64,000 nt of DNA from Eleginops maclovinus. Its lineage: Eukaryota; Chordata; Actinopteri; Perciformes; Eleginopidae. Under the pieces are notes generated by a model. That model was not told the origin of the DNA. It made no database searches and saw only the letters and a list, made by a program, of their open reading frames with translations. The DNA lies in the NCBI RefSeq assembly GCF_036324505.1, contig NC_086370.1, forward strand, positions 18,440,600 to 18,504,599, written 5' to 3'. Both the position numbers and the translations under genes were made by a program. Shown here piece by piece: positions 1 to 62,224 of this stretch (positions are counted from its first letter, which is position 1; each line of letters opens with the position of its first letter).

Positions 1-41938
<41,938 letters not shown>

Positions 41939-42985
41939 AAGGATATCTGAGAGATCTGACGCCTTCCTAGATAATGGCATCGCTCTGAAGCCGTCTTGAT
42001 TGATGTCCCTTGGACTCATTTAAATAACCTGAATTTTGTTTGTGCACGATTGATTTTGATCCGATTTTCCCACAAAGTATACGTATTTTAAAGTGATGCA
42101 CATAAATGATGTTGATTACATTATTTTGAATCTAAAGAATGAAGACTATTTGTTTATATTCAGATGTAAAATGAATATGTTGATGTATTTTCTCAAGTCT
42201 ACAGCAAAGTTATTCTGTTTTCTACATGACTATCAGGTAGTAAAAGCTGGCAATTCAACTTCAGTTTGTGCTCTGTGCTGGCGTGTGTCTCTGTGAAGCT
42301 CATGTTTTGTGAATGAAGTGATTTGTCTTCCTAATCACAGCCTCCCATCCCGTCCCCTGTGTGACATGCAGATAAACACTCTCCCTCTGGCATTTGTTCT
42401 GTCTGCCCTCCTCTTCCCTGTTTTTTCATGCTGTTTTTTCTTCCCTCTTTCGCTCATCTCTCCAGGATCCCTCTCCCCTTCCTCTCCTCGCTTCTTCTTC
42501 AGTTTTTTTTTCCTTTATCCACTCGTCTCATCAGCAGCTCTTTCTCCTGCTCATTATCAGCCCATGGGTAGACGGCCAACAGGTGTCCTGATGCTCAGGT
42601 GGAAGCGTATCAGCGAGTTTAATGACCCGATTGGCCGCTGTCTCCAACGGACAAGAAAGTCTTTGGGGAATCCCCGGGTAAAACTCAATGACTAAAGGAG
42701 CGTGACACGTTTTGTTAAAGTGTTAAAAACTCACTCAGAGTGTGCATGTGTGACAGCGGGATGACAGGCGTGGGATTGCCACCTACAGATATTGTCCTCA
42801 TGCAAAGGCTGGCTTACTCAACGTCTTCCTCTGATATGTATCCAAGTTGCCTTTTGAGTTATGACTTGTTGCATGTTATAACTCAGTAGTGGATCAGAAG
42901 AAAGAATATATAAAGAACTCGTAGAACTATATTCTTTGCTTGAATAGAAATGAGTCATTCGGGACAATGTAATTATTAAAATCAG
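41939..42985 (+). other. ryr2: Probable start of ryr2 3' UTR
   Basis: Sequence directly after the ryr2 stop. No AATAAA occurs in the first kilobase. The first common variant hexamer seen is ATTAAA at 42975-42980, which would give a 3' UTR of about 1 kb; another ATTAAA lies at 43634-43639. The true cleavage site cannot be told from sequence alone. Confidence 0.35.
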
Positions 42986-48950
<5,965 letters not shown>

Positions 48951-49190
48951 TCAGATAGATGGATGGATGTTTTTTATTGTCTCCAAAGGGACATTCACTC
49001 TCAGGTCAGTACCGCACTAACAGACAATACAATTACTTGTCCACTACTAAGGTGGAAGTACAAAGTGTGTTGTTCACTGTACAGAGTGTAAAGTCCCCTG
49101 AAGCGAATATGTAATCTGTGATATTTGGCTATACCAATCAAATTATTATATTTAATAGACAATATTTGGACCAATTTATCTCTTTTGAGC
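48951..49190 (-). repeat. Retroelement 3' end, reverse orientation (probable)
   Basis: The + strand begins with AGATAGATGGATGGATG, then TTTTTTATTGTCTCCAAAGG. Its complement is a CCTTTGGAGACAATAAAAAA end with a CATC/TATC tail, the usual form of teleost LINE/SINE 3' ends. The inner limit is uncertain. Confidence 0.5.
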
Positions 49191-49963
49191 GTAGACACAT
49201 AACGCAAACTTTAGCATCTGTTTTGAATGAAATACAATTACAAACTTTACAGAAGTCAGTCTTATTCATAGTCATTACTCACATTCAGTTATGAAAACCC
49301 CAGCAGGCAGTTTTTGTGTGACCCAGCGTAGTTTCTCTGCTTGTGTTCCTTTCATCCTTGCCCTTGGCTCTGATTACCTGCTATGGTTGATTACTGGAAA
49401 TCAAAAAGGGAACAATTTTCCAGAGACGGATAGAGGAATACAATATGTCTGCTACTTTTTCAAGGTCATGCAGAGACCCGTACCTCTCCAATAGAAACCT
49501 GACTGGAGGTTATCATGAAGATATTATCAGGCACCACAGACAGACCCCACAGGGTTACTGACTGACACTAATCACCAACGATTTACTCAACGGTCAGAGG
49601 TCATGCTGGTAGCCTTGAGATGTTAAAGCATGTTTTATTAGTGGTTCCCATTGAAGCCCCTTTAATCCGGCAACTATATAGTGTGGATTTTCAGGTGTGC
49701 TTTTGGGTGCAAATGTGCTTTTTCTTGTCAATACAACATATAAAAGGTTATTATTTAAGTTGATTTGCTTGTTTTGTCTATTTGCACAATTTAACCCAGT
49801 GACCAAAGATCCCTTGGAGGAAATCAATTGATTAAAAACAAAACGGATTGAAGCTTTATCCGTCCAAACGTTCGTGTCCACTTGTTTTACTGTACGACAA
49901 AAGTCTCCTTACATCACGCTAACACAACAAAAGTCGTGCAATCAAATCGGCCTCTTGATTAAG

Positions 49964-49967
<4 letters not shown>

Positions 49968-50003
<36 letters not shown>
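49968..50003 (+). repeat. (TG)n, about 36 bp
   Basis: Perfect GT repeat followed by TGGGTCG. Confidence 0.95.
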
Positions 50004-50004
<1 letters not shown>

Positions 50005-53000
50005 GGGTCGTGTGAAGGTTTCTGATTATAAATACGGGCTGATTTGTTTCTCCTTGCAGTTTGGATGGAAGACTGCTGCTGCTGGTCCTCCTGCTTATCT
50101 TATTCAGATCAGTAAAATACCTTCTTTTTAGTCTGATTGGTACCAGTTATAATGGACAGCTTTGAAGTTGCAGGTGTCTTTAATTAAATCAAGTTGAGTT
50201 TAGTTTGTGTCTCATTCACTTTCTGAAGCGAAGTGAATGTGAGGTAGTAGCAATGCCAGATCTTTATCGATGTGCCCGTGACAGATCTCTGTGATAATCC
50301 AGGATCATTACGACGACGTGTCAGATTTACCAATGGCATAAACATTTCAGTCAATCAGGCATTCATTAAAACCATTAGAGGAAGAATATTGAAAATACAG
50401 AATCACAGGAGGGAAAGTAAGAAACCAACCATCGCTGTCAGGCAGATGGTAAGAGGATGATTAAAGTCAAAACAATCCATGTTAGATCAAAGATGATGCT
50501 CATCGACTGGAGTGCTGCTCAGCAGTGCTGCCACGTGCAGACAGAAATAATATTATAAATTAGAGACTGACGTGTTTGGGTCAAGCTGTTAAGGACTATG
50601 ATGCGTAAGAAGTTGGGGCAGGCAATCAACTAACTTCAGTTCTGTATCGCAGCAATATTTTGAGTGCCAAAAAGGGCTTTAAATGCTTTGTTTTTAAGGA
50701 TTAAAAGTCTATAAGATGTCTGAGAAAATAAAGTCCCACAATTCAAACATTCGATCAAATTCAGTTTGATTATAAGTCTTAAAAACGTAACCGAATTCAG
50801 AAGTTATTACTAAATAATCCTCAAAAAATAATTGAAGTAGTCAAAACTAGACATAAAAAAGACAGAATAACCAACCACAACATCAATGTTTAATTAAAAG
50901 TATGAAATCATGATGCTTTAGAAGGTTTCCGATACCAGACGGACAAAACTCTGTCTACTCCGTTTTTGTGTTAAAAGATAATAAGTTATTCCTGAAGCCT
51001 GTCCTATCTAAGAATGTATTCAAATGTTTGTTTGTGAACTAATTGAATGCAGCTCCCTCTCTTTTTTACACACTATGACTCCCCTGGAACAAATTAAATT
51101 CTGTTGTCCCCATCACGCCCTTCCACTGACTCACAGAACGTGCTTATATCAGCACTGGCTTTCAAAACTGACCCCTGCAAATTGCCTGAACCTTAATAAA
51201 TCCAGCAGAATGTGCCATCAACCACTCTTAGATCTTCCATTTTTTTGTCCTGCAGTGTCCTGCTTAAATGCATATTGATTAAAAAGAGTGGTCCACTTCA
51301 CTGATTGCATGCAAAATGCGCTTCAATTGACAGGAAAAACTGCTTCCAAGAGGCTGCCCCTGTTGGATGAATAATCAACATGCCTTAAGGCACTAATAGA
51401 TCTGCAATTAGGTGTAAAAAGCGTTGTTAATGTTTCGAAGACAGGACAAAGTTAATCATCTGAACTACTATCGTTGCTGATAAGCTGAGATACTTATTAC
51501 CTTTTTTTACTTCTACCATCCTGCTCCCAAAACCTGTGTTTTAGTGTTTCCACCGTGCAGACATTTCGGTGCTGCTCCCTTTTTCAATATTTATACTTCT
51601 AAAGGGATTTATGGTTATGAAGAGTAAGACCGCAGCTCTACAATACTAATACGTTTTGGAAGGGGAAAAAGTTTCAATATTCTTTGCCCACGGGTCCTTT
51701 TCAGGGACGTTATGTGATCTACAACTCCCAGAACATTGTGCGGCTATGATAAGAATGTGTTGTCATTATTGAACTCTGTGTCCTCAGACAACTGTAGCTG
51801 GTAGCTTTGTCTGTCAGTCCGTCTGTGTCTCTCTCCATCTACTACCCCTGACAGACGAGGAATGACGTCTTGCCGACAGTCAGACGGGGGGAGAGAGAGA
51901 GAGTGTGTCAGGCAGTTAGACTGAATATGTCAGGTTCAAACGCAGGGACATCACTCCCCTGTAATCCCGTTGGTTCCGTAGATTAGGACAGACATGATGC
52001 TGTGCCCACTGCCAGATTTGTATTCTGGTCATCTTCCTATCTTTCAGCAAGAAGCAACTTTTGGCCTGTATTTAGTCCCCATTTGGTTTCACAGGAAACT
52101 CAAGCCAAATAAGGGCTTAGCTTGCCTTATCAACAAGTCTCTGGAAATGCAGTGGCACCATGTTGTGATGAACCAATGAAGTCTGTTTATTTTTCTTCAC
52201 AATAATCTAGTGTGGTGGAATTCAACGTCAGGAGGAAAAAAGGAAATGGTTGTGATGAAAGGAAGAGAGGCTCACAGCCACAATGCTCAGCACACTAAGA
52301 ATGATTAAAGAGGAAAATACATTTCAATATTTTTCATCAATAGTGGAGGAACAAGAGTCTGCAGCAGCACTAAAGCACAGCGAGGCTTAAAAATAGCTAC
52401 ATCATTGACAGTTTACAGGTAGTATAACTGCTGTTTTATCTTTCATTGAATTACGTGCTTATGTTTTTTTCTTATGAGCTCTAAACTCAGTCATAAACCA
52501 AATTATTTTATGACTTAAAATGTCATCAATTTTATTTTTACCTTTTTAAAGTGGAGACGCTAGCTAGTATCATAGCAATCTATCCAGCAGTCAGCAAGAC
52601 CAAAATAGTCAACCTCACAGTGGCACTAGATGTAAGGTCCACTTGACTTTACCCACTTTGAGGCTCACTAAAGTCTGCAGGATGCATCATCTTGGAAAAA
52701 TGGGCTTTCTTTTTAAGGGGAAGGTCTATAGGAGGAGAGAAGGCGAGGATAGGACTGAGAAAGGAGAAGAGGGGCATGAATGTTGTTACCAGATATGCTA
52801 AATATTACAGTGCATAGAGAAGATGCTACGATAACATTCCAAGGATCAACCGATTTATTATGAAGATTGCAAATTAAAAATGATCTATTTGCTTTAGTTC
52901 AAGGGAGAAAATTGCCTTTTTTGAAGCAGGTAGAAGTGTCTGAAAGTCACTTGCTCTGGTTTTCTTTCTCATCCTCTTCGATAAAGATACTCTATCTCAC

Positions 53001-56000
53001 TGTGGAGATTCCCAACCAACGTTCAGACTTGAATTGATTGCACTTATTATCAGTCCTGAGCACTTGCCTTTCATTGTCGGCTTTCCATTCTGTTAGGATC
53101 TGTCTCCATCCTGCCTTTATCATTCTTACAAGCTCTCTCTCGTCCTCTTACACACACATGCATACACACACACACACCTCACCATGTCTCTTATCTAGAT
53201 CCTTTGTACGCTGTAAATAAGCTTCAGAGCTGGCAGACAGAGAGTTACTTTGCTATTGGAATTGTTCAGTTACCTTGACCTGAGGCTGCTCATCTCTAAT
53301 GCAACCATCCTGGATCCAATTGTGATTCCCTCAGCTGTGTCTCCCTCTCTCTCTTGCTCTGTTTTGCTCCTCTGTCTGTGTAAGTGGATAGTGGTAGTGC
53401 AGAGAGTCATATCACACAGTTTTGCTGAGTTAAAGGTTTACTCGTTTAATTCCTCCTCTCAGCAAAGGACGAAATATATACGTACATATTATCACTGGAG
53501 CCTTGAGGGTGAAAAAAGAGGGGGCAAACCTAGTTCCTGATTTTTGTATTTTAATTGTCTGAGTAAATTGGACTTAATTTGTCTGCGGGAATTGCATTAT
53601 GATGATTGGCACAGGAGGGAATGAGAATTTTAACTGTTGTATGCACCACTAATTGGTTCCCCATCCAGCCCAATTTAGAGTGAGCAGCCAGCACGTCACG
53701 ACCCTTCGCCTTCCTAACAAGGAACAGAAACAGTTCACCCTGCCTGTTTATGGCGCTTTGTTTATTTAAGATGCACACACATGCACGCTGAGGAGTGCAC
53801 ACAGACAAACACACAAACAGTTTGAGAGGTTATTTGGCAGCTGTGTGACGGTTTTGAAGCTTGGCTCAGTGTTGTTTACAGTAGTGGGGAATATATTTTA
53901 CTCTAACGATTGCGTTGTTTGTTGGTGAAAGGAAATACATGTTCAAAGTTGGGAAGGTATCTCTATTATATATAAATGCTGTGCTTCACAACACTTTTCT
54001 TCATATGCAATTCTTAACTGGGTGAACACAATCATTTCGAGGACAGAATTCAGCTTTAACAGCACAATAGTTGTTATTTTTTTCCACATTTGCTTAGTTA
54101 GTTTATGGAATTGGATGACATTAGAGGTTGGTTTTGAATAGAACCCATGATTTTGGGAAGTAGAAGGGGTTATAAATGATATCTGTGTAAAATAAGTTAA
54201 GTAGTTTGTGGGAAAAAAAAGATTCAAGCAACATGGGTTAAACATTGTAAAATATTTATCAAATTGAATGGATCCACAGCAGAAACTGAATACGCACTGA
54301 GCTGAACACACCATGATTAACTCGGAGAGAAACCACTCACCAGCAGAATATGAGTGTTCCTTGTAAGGATACTGATCCCCACCTGGTAGTGAGTTGGTAG
54401 GGAAAGAAGATAAAACAACGTGAAGTTGTAGTGAGGTGAAGCTGATTGAATCCCAAGTTTTCAATTCCCGATACATTTTTCTTGCATCCAGGAAAAGGTT
54501 TGAAGCTAGGGAGTTGTGTTGAAGTGGCAATCCAACAACCTATTAGTGGACAGCAGCAGTGAAGGAGCAGGTCAGGCTAAAGATGGGAGGCCTTTGTGGC
54601 TCAATTGGCTATATCTAGTGATTCAGGAGCATCAGTCACAACCATCTCCATGACAACTGAGCAGCTCCACCAGTTAAAGAAATGTCACAAGAAGTATCTG
54701 TGTGTAAAATCCCTCTTTTCAGTCACAATTCCTATATATAGTTCTCAATATTGAGCAGTAAATTGAGATTTTGCATACTTTCTGACAGATGTAAGGTTGC
54801 ACAGAAGCAGTTCGGCTTATAAAACGTAAAGCATGACATTTTGATTGATTGCAGAAAGACGGTTTCTGCGGTTGGTGTTAACGGAACACTACCTTCTTTA
54901 TTTCATGATAGACATTTTGAGGGCACTTTAATCTACATACTATTACAAAATCTAATTCAGGCATTCAAATAAAAGGACTCACAGTAGATATAGTGCAGAA
55001 TAGTGAATGGGGAGCTATACCAGGCCTTGAGTAAACGGGACCTTGTGTCGAGAAAGACTCTTCAAGCTCGAAAAGATGAACTTCGGAGGGCATTTTTCAA
55101 TTTTGAGAGATGCTTATATGCGGATGTGGTCATTGTAATTTCATTTGATGCTTAGCACTGTCATATATCCACCAGAGTTTACATTATATAAAATAAACCC
55201 GTTATTTTTTTTAGGAGATAGGACACCTGTGCCTCCATGCGTGAGTCTGTTGGCGTCTGCCTCTATTTCTGTCTCCGCCTCTGTTTGTGATCCCTGTCCC
55301 TCCCAGATGTTATTTGCACCTGCGCTCCACGCTGTGTCTGTCCTCCCAGTGGTTGCAGGATGTTGGCAGTCCTCAATGCAGAACCAATAACACAGAGGTG
55401 TGTGATTGGAAACGCATCAGGATCCTGGCATGGTGGGAAAGTGGTACTAACACACACGCTAACATGCTCTCAGAGAACATGTCTTTAAACTTTCCTCCCT
55501 GTTTATATTTTCATTGAGAATGATTTTGGCAACCGCATTTATTTTGGTCCCCATGCAGCTTTTTGGTTTGTGCTAACATGCCACAGTCCCCACCAGAGTC
55601 GTAGTAGAGTGATTGAAAGGAATGGGAAGCCAAATTGTAGCTTTATGGAGCTCCATTAAAGATGTAAAAAATGTCATTACTCTGATTACTATAGAGGCCT
55701 TAGCTTAAAGACTTTAACTAGCCCTTAAAGCAATTCAATGCTCAGATGGTATTCATTCATGCATTTATTTATTAATTCAGCCATCCATCTATTTCATCTA
55801 CTCTTAATTGGAATGAACCTGATAGAACCTAAGGTTATTATGCTCCATTTACTGTGATTTCAATACTGCTCACATACAAGAAGAACAATGAAGTTAACTT
55901 TTTTCAAATGTTTTTCCGTCTCTCTTGATAGTACGTGCATGGGTCTGATGAAAGTACAAATCTGCTACCTTTTTAATCCCATACCTTTCGAGTCAGAAGC

Positions 56001-59000
56001 AATTTGAAAGCAGATATATCTACTGAGGGTGTCTAATCTACTTTTTTAATGAACGAAGGTTGAAGCTTTTTAATCTCTTAATGATCAAACCTCTAAATCT
56101 GAAGGATGGGTGCTGTTGATATCGCAGCAAAGGGATACCTCTCTCCATTTTTTCGGATTAATTTTGAGCATATTTATAAAAATAATTATGCTACCTTTAC
56201 ACATAATTATTTATGTTTTATACCATTTTAAAGTGCTCTTTCTTCTGATTACAATGGTGTGTATATTTCATCTCTGCCATGTAGTATGGCCACACAGTAA
56301 GGTTATTTGTGCCATGAGGTCATCAAGTGTGGAAAAAATGGAATGTTCGGGGCAGTCAACAAAGGGTTAAGTGTTCAAAGTAAATACACATATGTTGACT
56401 TATATGAGCTTTTCCTCATTGGTGGGAAAATTAAGTTAAAGTGTCTTATACGCATTAGGTACATTTTTATGTGCCTCTACTGTGACATGTTTCCATGCTT
56501 TAATGTTCAAAAAGCTCTTTATTTTTGAACACTGCCTGTGCTACAGCTCTTCTTTTCACCCTCTGTCTGAAACCAGAGCCCAGTCTGCTCTGATTGGTTA
56601 GCTGGCTGGCTCTGTTATTAATGTGCAACTGCTTAGAGATGTAACCCCGCTTAGCCTGTCACATACAATGTGCTGCAGCGCTAGCCAATAGAAGCATGAG
56701 TGTTACATATTGATGTCACAACGCCAATCAAGGCGTTTTAGGCATTTGGGCAGGGAGTGTGGTCAGAATTTAGCTTTTGCAAACCATTTATGTACATGCA
56801 TAAAAACCTATATAACAAGCAACAGGAAAGGGAAAACCCAAAAGAGCATTATACTGCCCCTTTAAGAATGCTGCTGCTACAGGTATGTCGTGTAAACCAG
56901 TGTTTTTGTGTCAAAAGTGTGGTGTCTCACCTCTTGTTCAATTTGGTTATGATATTGCAGTTTCTGTGTCTGTCTCCTCAGGAGGTAATGAGAGGCAATG
57001 AGCTGTTTCCCTGTCGATCAAAACGGTATGATCCAGCATTATCTCGTAAGCCTGGCTGGGATGGCTCTGATTAGTCCTGCATGAAGAGCTAATATGAGTC
57101 TAACAACCAAGACCAGATGCGGTCTATCTTCAGAGGGCTGACGAGAAGGAGGATATTTATCGGCACTTAACCTGATTGTATAAGTGCAAGGAGATAATCA
57201 GAGTAAATGTTGGTGCTTAGATGTAGACATGCAGACAGACTTGCGACGTAGCCTATGTGTGGGCAGGCAGCACACACACTAATTCGTTTTTGCATTACCT
57301 TTATTGAACTTATCTTGACTACCACCCCCATTCCTTGGATCTCTTTGGGATTTTTAACATCTGGACATCTGGATAGTCATTTCAGTAAACATCCCACGAA
57401 TTGTCCGGGAAACAAAAATAACTGTTACTATCCATCCGTCCACTTGTTGTTTTTCTATCCCTTTCTTTCTCACTGTCACACTGCCTTCCTTATCACAGAC
57501 TCTCACACACGGCCCATGAGTGTTGGCGTTTTAAGTACCCTGTAAAACCCCCCGTTGGGTGTCGTTCTTTTATGAAATAGTGGAAGATCAGTGTTTGACT
57601 AACCAGGTGCGCAGTTTGTAAATCATTAGAAAGGAAGTGGAGCTGGGAATCAGGAAGGGGAGACAATGCAGCATATTGTGAGCCGAGTGTTTGGTCCATG
57701 GCATACTGATATCAATAAGTGAATTATGCATTGTGTTGTAAGATGTGGGGAAAGCCCTGTGTCTGTGGATGGAGGAGGATCAGCCCAACAGGGTCTGTCA
57801 AAGCTCTGAGCCAGGCTGCTAAGTTAGCTCAAGCATGGAAAAGCTTCAGTCTATCCCCCTGTGTGTTTGCCAGACAATGAATGCCAGTGAACACAATTTA
57901 TTTCAGAATTCTGCACTCAAAAATGTGCAGAATATTAATTTCTGACTTTCAAATTGCCATGTGTTGTTGGTACACTTTCGGAGGATCTTGATGAGAGAAG
58001 TCAAAAGATAATTGGATTCGAGTTTTTTTATGTAAAGGGATATTACGTACAGTACCACTGATAGTGATAATTAATTAGCTTAGGCCTTTAGCATAATTAA
58101 ACCTTTAATAATTTGACTTGTTCTGACTGAATAGCTGCTGATGATGACAGATGGCCCCCGGAGAAACAGAGCCAAACAAGTCTCTGTTTTTGTATTTTGC
58201 TCGAGTCCATTTTTATTTAATCTGATTGGATTGAGAACAGTTTATGAAGGACACTGTTTAACATGCGCAGCGTGACAATAAACCGGTGCTGGCTGCTTGT
58301 TCACCTTGGGTCCGACAGTGAAAGCATGTCATTATTAGGAAGACTTAAAATGATCTGCGTGCCTGGGGATCAGTGCGATGTGAGGCTGTGAGTCACACTG
58401 ATGACAGGAAGTGGAAGTTCACCAAACAAACTCGGATCTGTTAGCATTTTAAGAGCCTCTCCACAGATTCCACTCGTGAAGATCAGTTTACTTGTCATAA
58501 GAAGTGTTAATACTGTGAAGACTGTTGTTTAATGTAGTCTGTGGCTCTGGGGGAGCTGTTTAAAGTCTCAACCAATAACCCAGATGATATGATAGGGAAT
58601 TCTGACGCCGTCTGAGACTATGGTACAAAGTGGAGGTGTGGAGACATGTGGGCTATCGTCAGTGCGTTAACATCTAATGAAAGACATTATCCTGTTGCAA
58701 TGAAGGAGGAGAAAGATCCTGGGTATTAACATTGATGCAGATGCAATTATAACTGAAGTAGGTCTTTAATTTGAAGTTACCAAATGAAAAAGAGACACTG
58801 TACATATAAACATTGAAACACTATTTCAAAATATGAGCAAGGTTGCAAGCCAACAGGCAAACAAGCCTTAGTCTTTTGGCTTCATTTCATGTTAGTGTAC
58901 AATTATGACGTCAGTGCGGGACTCTTCTTTTAAGCCGAAATAAATTAGCTGGGGATATCATTAGCAAACAAGTCACAGCTAACGTTAGCTTAACTAGCTA

Positions 59001-61199
59001 GCTAGCTGCTTTTCACTCTGAAATCGGGGACCCTTTGGTATTTCAAAGTCATTTATTGTGTTTCTCTTATCTTTTTCAACACAATTGTTCTCTTCATTTC
59101 CCATTTATTTACTGGATTTAGGTAGTTTGTTTGTCCTTATTTTAAATAAGCTTACCCAACTGCAGAATTAGAGCTGTTGATTTACAGAATGTGTCACTTT
59201 CGCCGTCTAAAAGAAGCACTTACTCTATATTTTACACTTTTTGATTGTGATTACTCTTAATCACAACATGGCACGCCCTCTAACAACAGGCTGTTGACCT
59301 CTGAGCGATTGCTGAGTGATTGCACTCCCCATGGGTTCAAGAATTGAAACATTTTGACACACTGCGTTCCCAGATGTGTGTTCAGGGATTTCTGCTCATC
59401 TCAGTTTTGGTACGGTGATGAGGGACCTGAAGGCCAGATTTGTTGTGTAGCAATCTTCACTTTGAAGAGATTTCATGCTGTAGGATTGAGGATTATGTGA
59501 CAGGCTGCATGGCGTTTAAGTTCAGTGGGGAGACAGTTAGAGACTGGGTCCACTTGTATATTCTACTAACAACTTGCCAAAGGACAGGAGATGAGAGTGG
59601 GGATGACAAGTCAGACTGTGATCAAGGTCAGAGCTATTCTTTGGACATAGTGAGGTTTTAGGTTTCGTATTCATGTGAAAGGGGTGCAGGGAAAAGGGAA
59701 AATACTAGACTGAATGTGTATGCCTGAGGTATGAAAAAAACAAAAACGTAAGAGTTGAATGTGATGTTGGAAGCTACAGAAATGGTGAGCTGGGAATGCT
59801 TGACATCACTTGGTATTCAGATGCCATTATCTCTTTGCACATGTCAAGGAAGAACATGGACACAGTCACATACACACATAAACCACACACACACGCACAC
59901 AAATCATCCTGAGGGTGTTTGCGTCTAATTATTTTTCTGGAAAAAAACCACAATTTCTTAATCGAAAAGCCCTCCAGAAAATCATCATACACTGGTGGTA
60001 CACCATATATCATCAGCACCAGTGCCAAACCAGCATCAAAAAATGAGGATACATGTTATGGTTTTTTTCCGCACATGCTGCTCGGGTGCATATTAAAAGG
60101 ATCGAACTGCAAAAAATCTGATAATTGTTCTAAATCATCACAGATGTGTTTTTCCTGGAGTATTTACCAATACGAGGTTTTGAAGCTTTCAAACAACATG
60201 TTTGAGGTGTTATCAGGGACAATTACTCTGCTGTTAAATCAGAAATGAGGGTTCAGGCAGGCAATGTGTTCGATGAATGTAACCTTGAATAACCCCGACT
60301 GTGGTACTAAACACATTTTAGAAGCAGAAATGGTTTGAAACGGTGGTGCATGATGTTTACATGCTTTAACTTTTCCCCTATTTTGTTTATTTTACCATAT
60401 ATTAACTTGAAATGGAGCCCATTTAGTGGATTAAAAGGCTTTATCATTCTGTCTGATCAAACTTTCTTTATTTAGTATCTTCCTCATCAACTGCTCATCA
60501 GGCACAAATAAGAAACTTACAGAACAATATTACATGTCTGATACATTTCCTGTTTTCATTCACACAGATTTTTCATTATAAACTTTAATTATGAGCCTAG
60601 GAGTATCATCGTTGTGCAAGAAGCTGTGAATATTTTCTATCTCAAGACTCCGCAATGAGGAAATTGGGTTTGCTGTTTTACTGGCTGCAAGATATTCACT
60701 TTATTATACTATGATGTATTAAATTGTATTACCACAACTGTATTTATTATGTCAGTCCTTTTGTTACTTTCCACTATTATTATAGCCTACATAGCTGTTG
60801 GAACAGTATCTGTGTGCAAAATTAATTAATATTTCCAATGGTTTACAACATTTTCAGATGACTATCATGTCAACATTAAGAATGCTATAAATGTTAAGCA
60901 ACTTTGCTTAAAACATTACTATATCAAACTACTTTCAGATGCATTTTCTGTTGATCGTCTTATTGTTTTTAGAACTGATTATTGCAGTTTTATTCAAACG
61001 TGAATTTAGTTTCTGATAAACAACAAGCCATGATAGCTTTCAGTTATTTCTTACTGGCTGAGTGTGGAGTCACGACCGCCAACCCTGGATTTTCTGACTA
61101 CATCTTCATCTCACAGTCCTCTGCTCTTCTTGCCCCGCGGTTTTCCTTGTTGGCAAATCATTTTCTTTTTGCCTCTACACCAGAGAGACGGCCATGACC
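50004..61199. other. Long stretch without a recognisable gene
   Basis: I found no conserved exon. The longest ORF (195 codons, 53943-54530, - strand) has no motif and biased hydrophobic/low-complexity composition. Minor items: (CA)n at ~53163-53178, CA-rich 59873-59902, GA-rich 51889-51902, and a 14-bp palindrome AGCTAACGTTAGCT at 58977-58990 followed by CTAG repeats. Confidence 0.5.
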
Positions 61200-61235
61200 A
61201 GTAGAATAATTCTTTCAGGTTTTCTATCTAGCTAT

Positions 61236-62224
61236 TAGCAGTGCGAAAATACAGGGACAAGGTGGAGTCGAACTACAAGGGCGCCAACGCCAGAAACATG
61301 TGGTCTGGACTAAAAACAATAACAGACTACAAAAGGACAACGAGTGGTGCTGAGGAAGTGTCTGCATCTCTCCCAGATGAACTGAACACATTTTATGCAG
61401 GCTTTGAGAGGCCCCCGTCTGTGGAGGCACAGAAGGCCCAGGATCCCTGCTCACTGGTTTTAACCAGTGCAGATGTGTGTAGATCTCTGAAAAGGATCAA
61501 CACACACAGGGCTCCTGGACCCGATGGCATCCCTGGCCGTGCTCTCAAGGTGTGTGCAGTTCAGCTGGCAGATGTGTTCACAGACATTTTCAATAGGTCA
61601 CTGCTCCAGTCTGTAGTCCCCACATGTTTTAAAGAGTCCATCATTGTCCCTGTCCCGAAAAAGATAAAACCCGTCTGCCTCAATGACTACCGCCCAGTTG
61701 CACTCACCTCCATCATCATGAAGTGCTTTGAGCGGTTAGTCAAAACTTTTATCACCTCCACCCTCCCTGACTCACTGGACCCCCTGCAGTTTGCCTACAG
61801 GGCAAACAGGTTCACGGATGATGCCATCTCCCTCTCCCTCCACACTGCCCTCTCCCACCTGGACCAGAGGAACACTTACAGTATGTGAGAATGCTGTTCA
61901 TTGACTACAGTTCAGCATTCAACACCATTTTGCCCTCCAAGCTCATCATTAAGCTCAACAGCGCTTAATGTCCATACCTCCTCATTCAACAGTGTAAAGT
62001 ATTTAAATACTTTCAATGTATCCACTTAGTATACATTTCACATCCTTAAATCTTTATTGTTGTTATTGTAAATATTCTTCTCTCTTTTTGCACTATTTTA
62101 TTTATCTTATTTGCACCATGTATGTTGAGTTGTTGGAGGAGCATGGGATATAAGATTTTCATTGCCAACATATACGTTGTATATGCTGTGCATATGACCA
62201 ATAAAACCTTGAAACCTTGAAACC
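61236..62224 (+). mobile_element. Truncated L2/Rex1-like non-LTR retrotransposon
   Basis: Reverse-transcriptase frame 61241-61888 contains GLKTITDYKRTTSG, ELNTFYAGFERP, RAPGPDGIPGRALK, DIFNRSLLQSVVPTCFKES, LNDYRPVALTSIIMKCFERL and PLQFAYRANRFTDDAISLSL. Next to a 5-bp insertion (AGTAT, ~61880) the frame shifts to VRMLFIDYSSAFNTI, the catalytic motif A. It then breaks off at ~61965 and resumes in a 3' UTR ending with GACCAATAAAACCTTGAAAC repeats (62190-62224). The endonuclease, the YADD-containing part and the C terminus are deleted. Dead copy. Confidence 0.82.
61241..61965 (+). pseudogene. LINE reverse transcriptase fragment with frameshift
   Basis: 215 open codons covering RT motifs before A, then a +5 bp insertion displacing motif A (FIDYSSAFNTI) into another frame, then loss of the rest. 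CR1/L2-superfamily type judged from the FERP...PGPDGIPGRALK...YRPVALTS order; the clade call is from memory of the family pattern. Confidence 0.8.

Noticed and set aside
53943..54530. 195-codon ORF on the - strand
   Set aside because: No domain, motif or conserved block recognised; low-complexity hydrophobic composition; no splice or promoter context. Most likely chance.
54588..54660. tRNA-like or SINE head (TGGCTCAATTGGCTA)
   Set aside because: Looks like an A box, but no convincing B box or cloverleaf follows.
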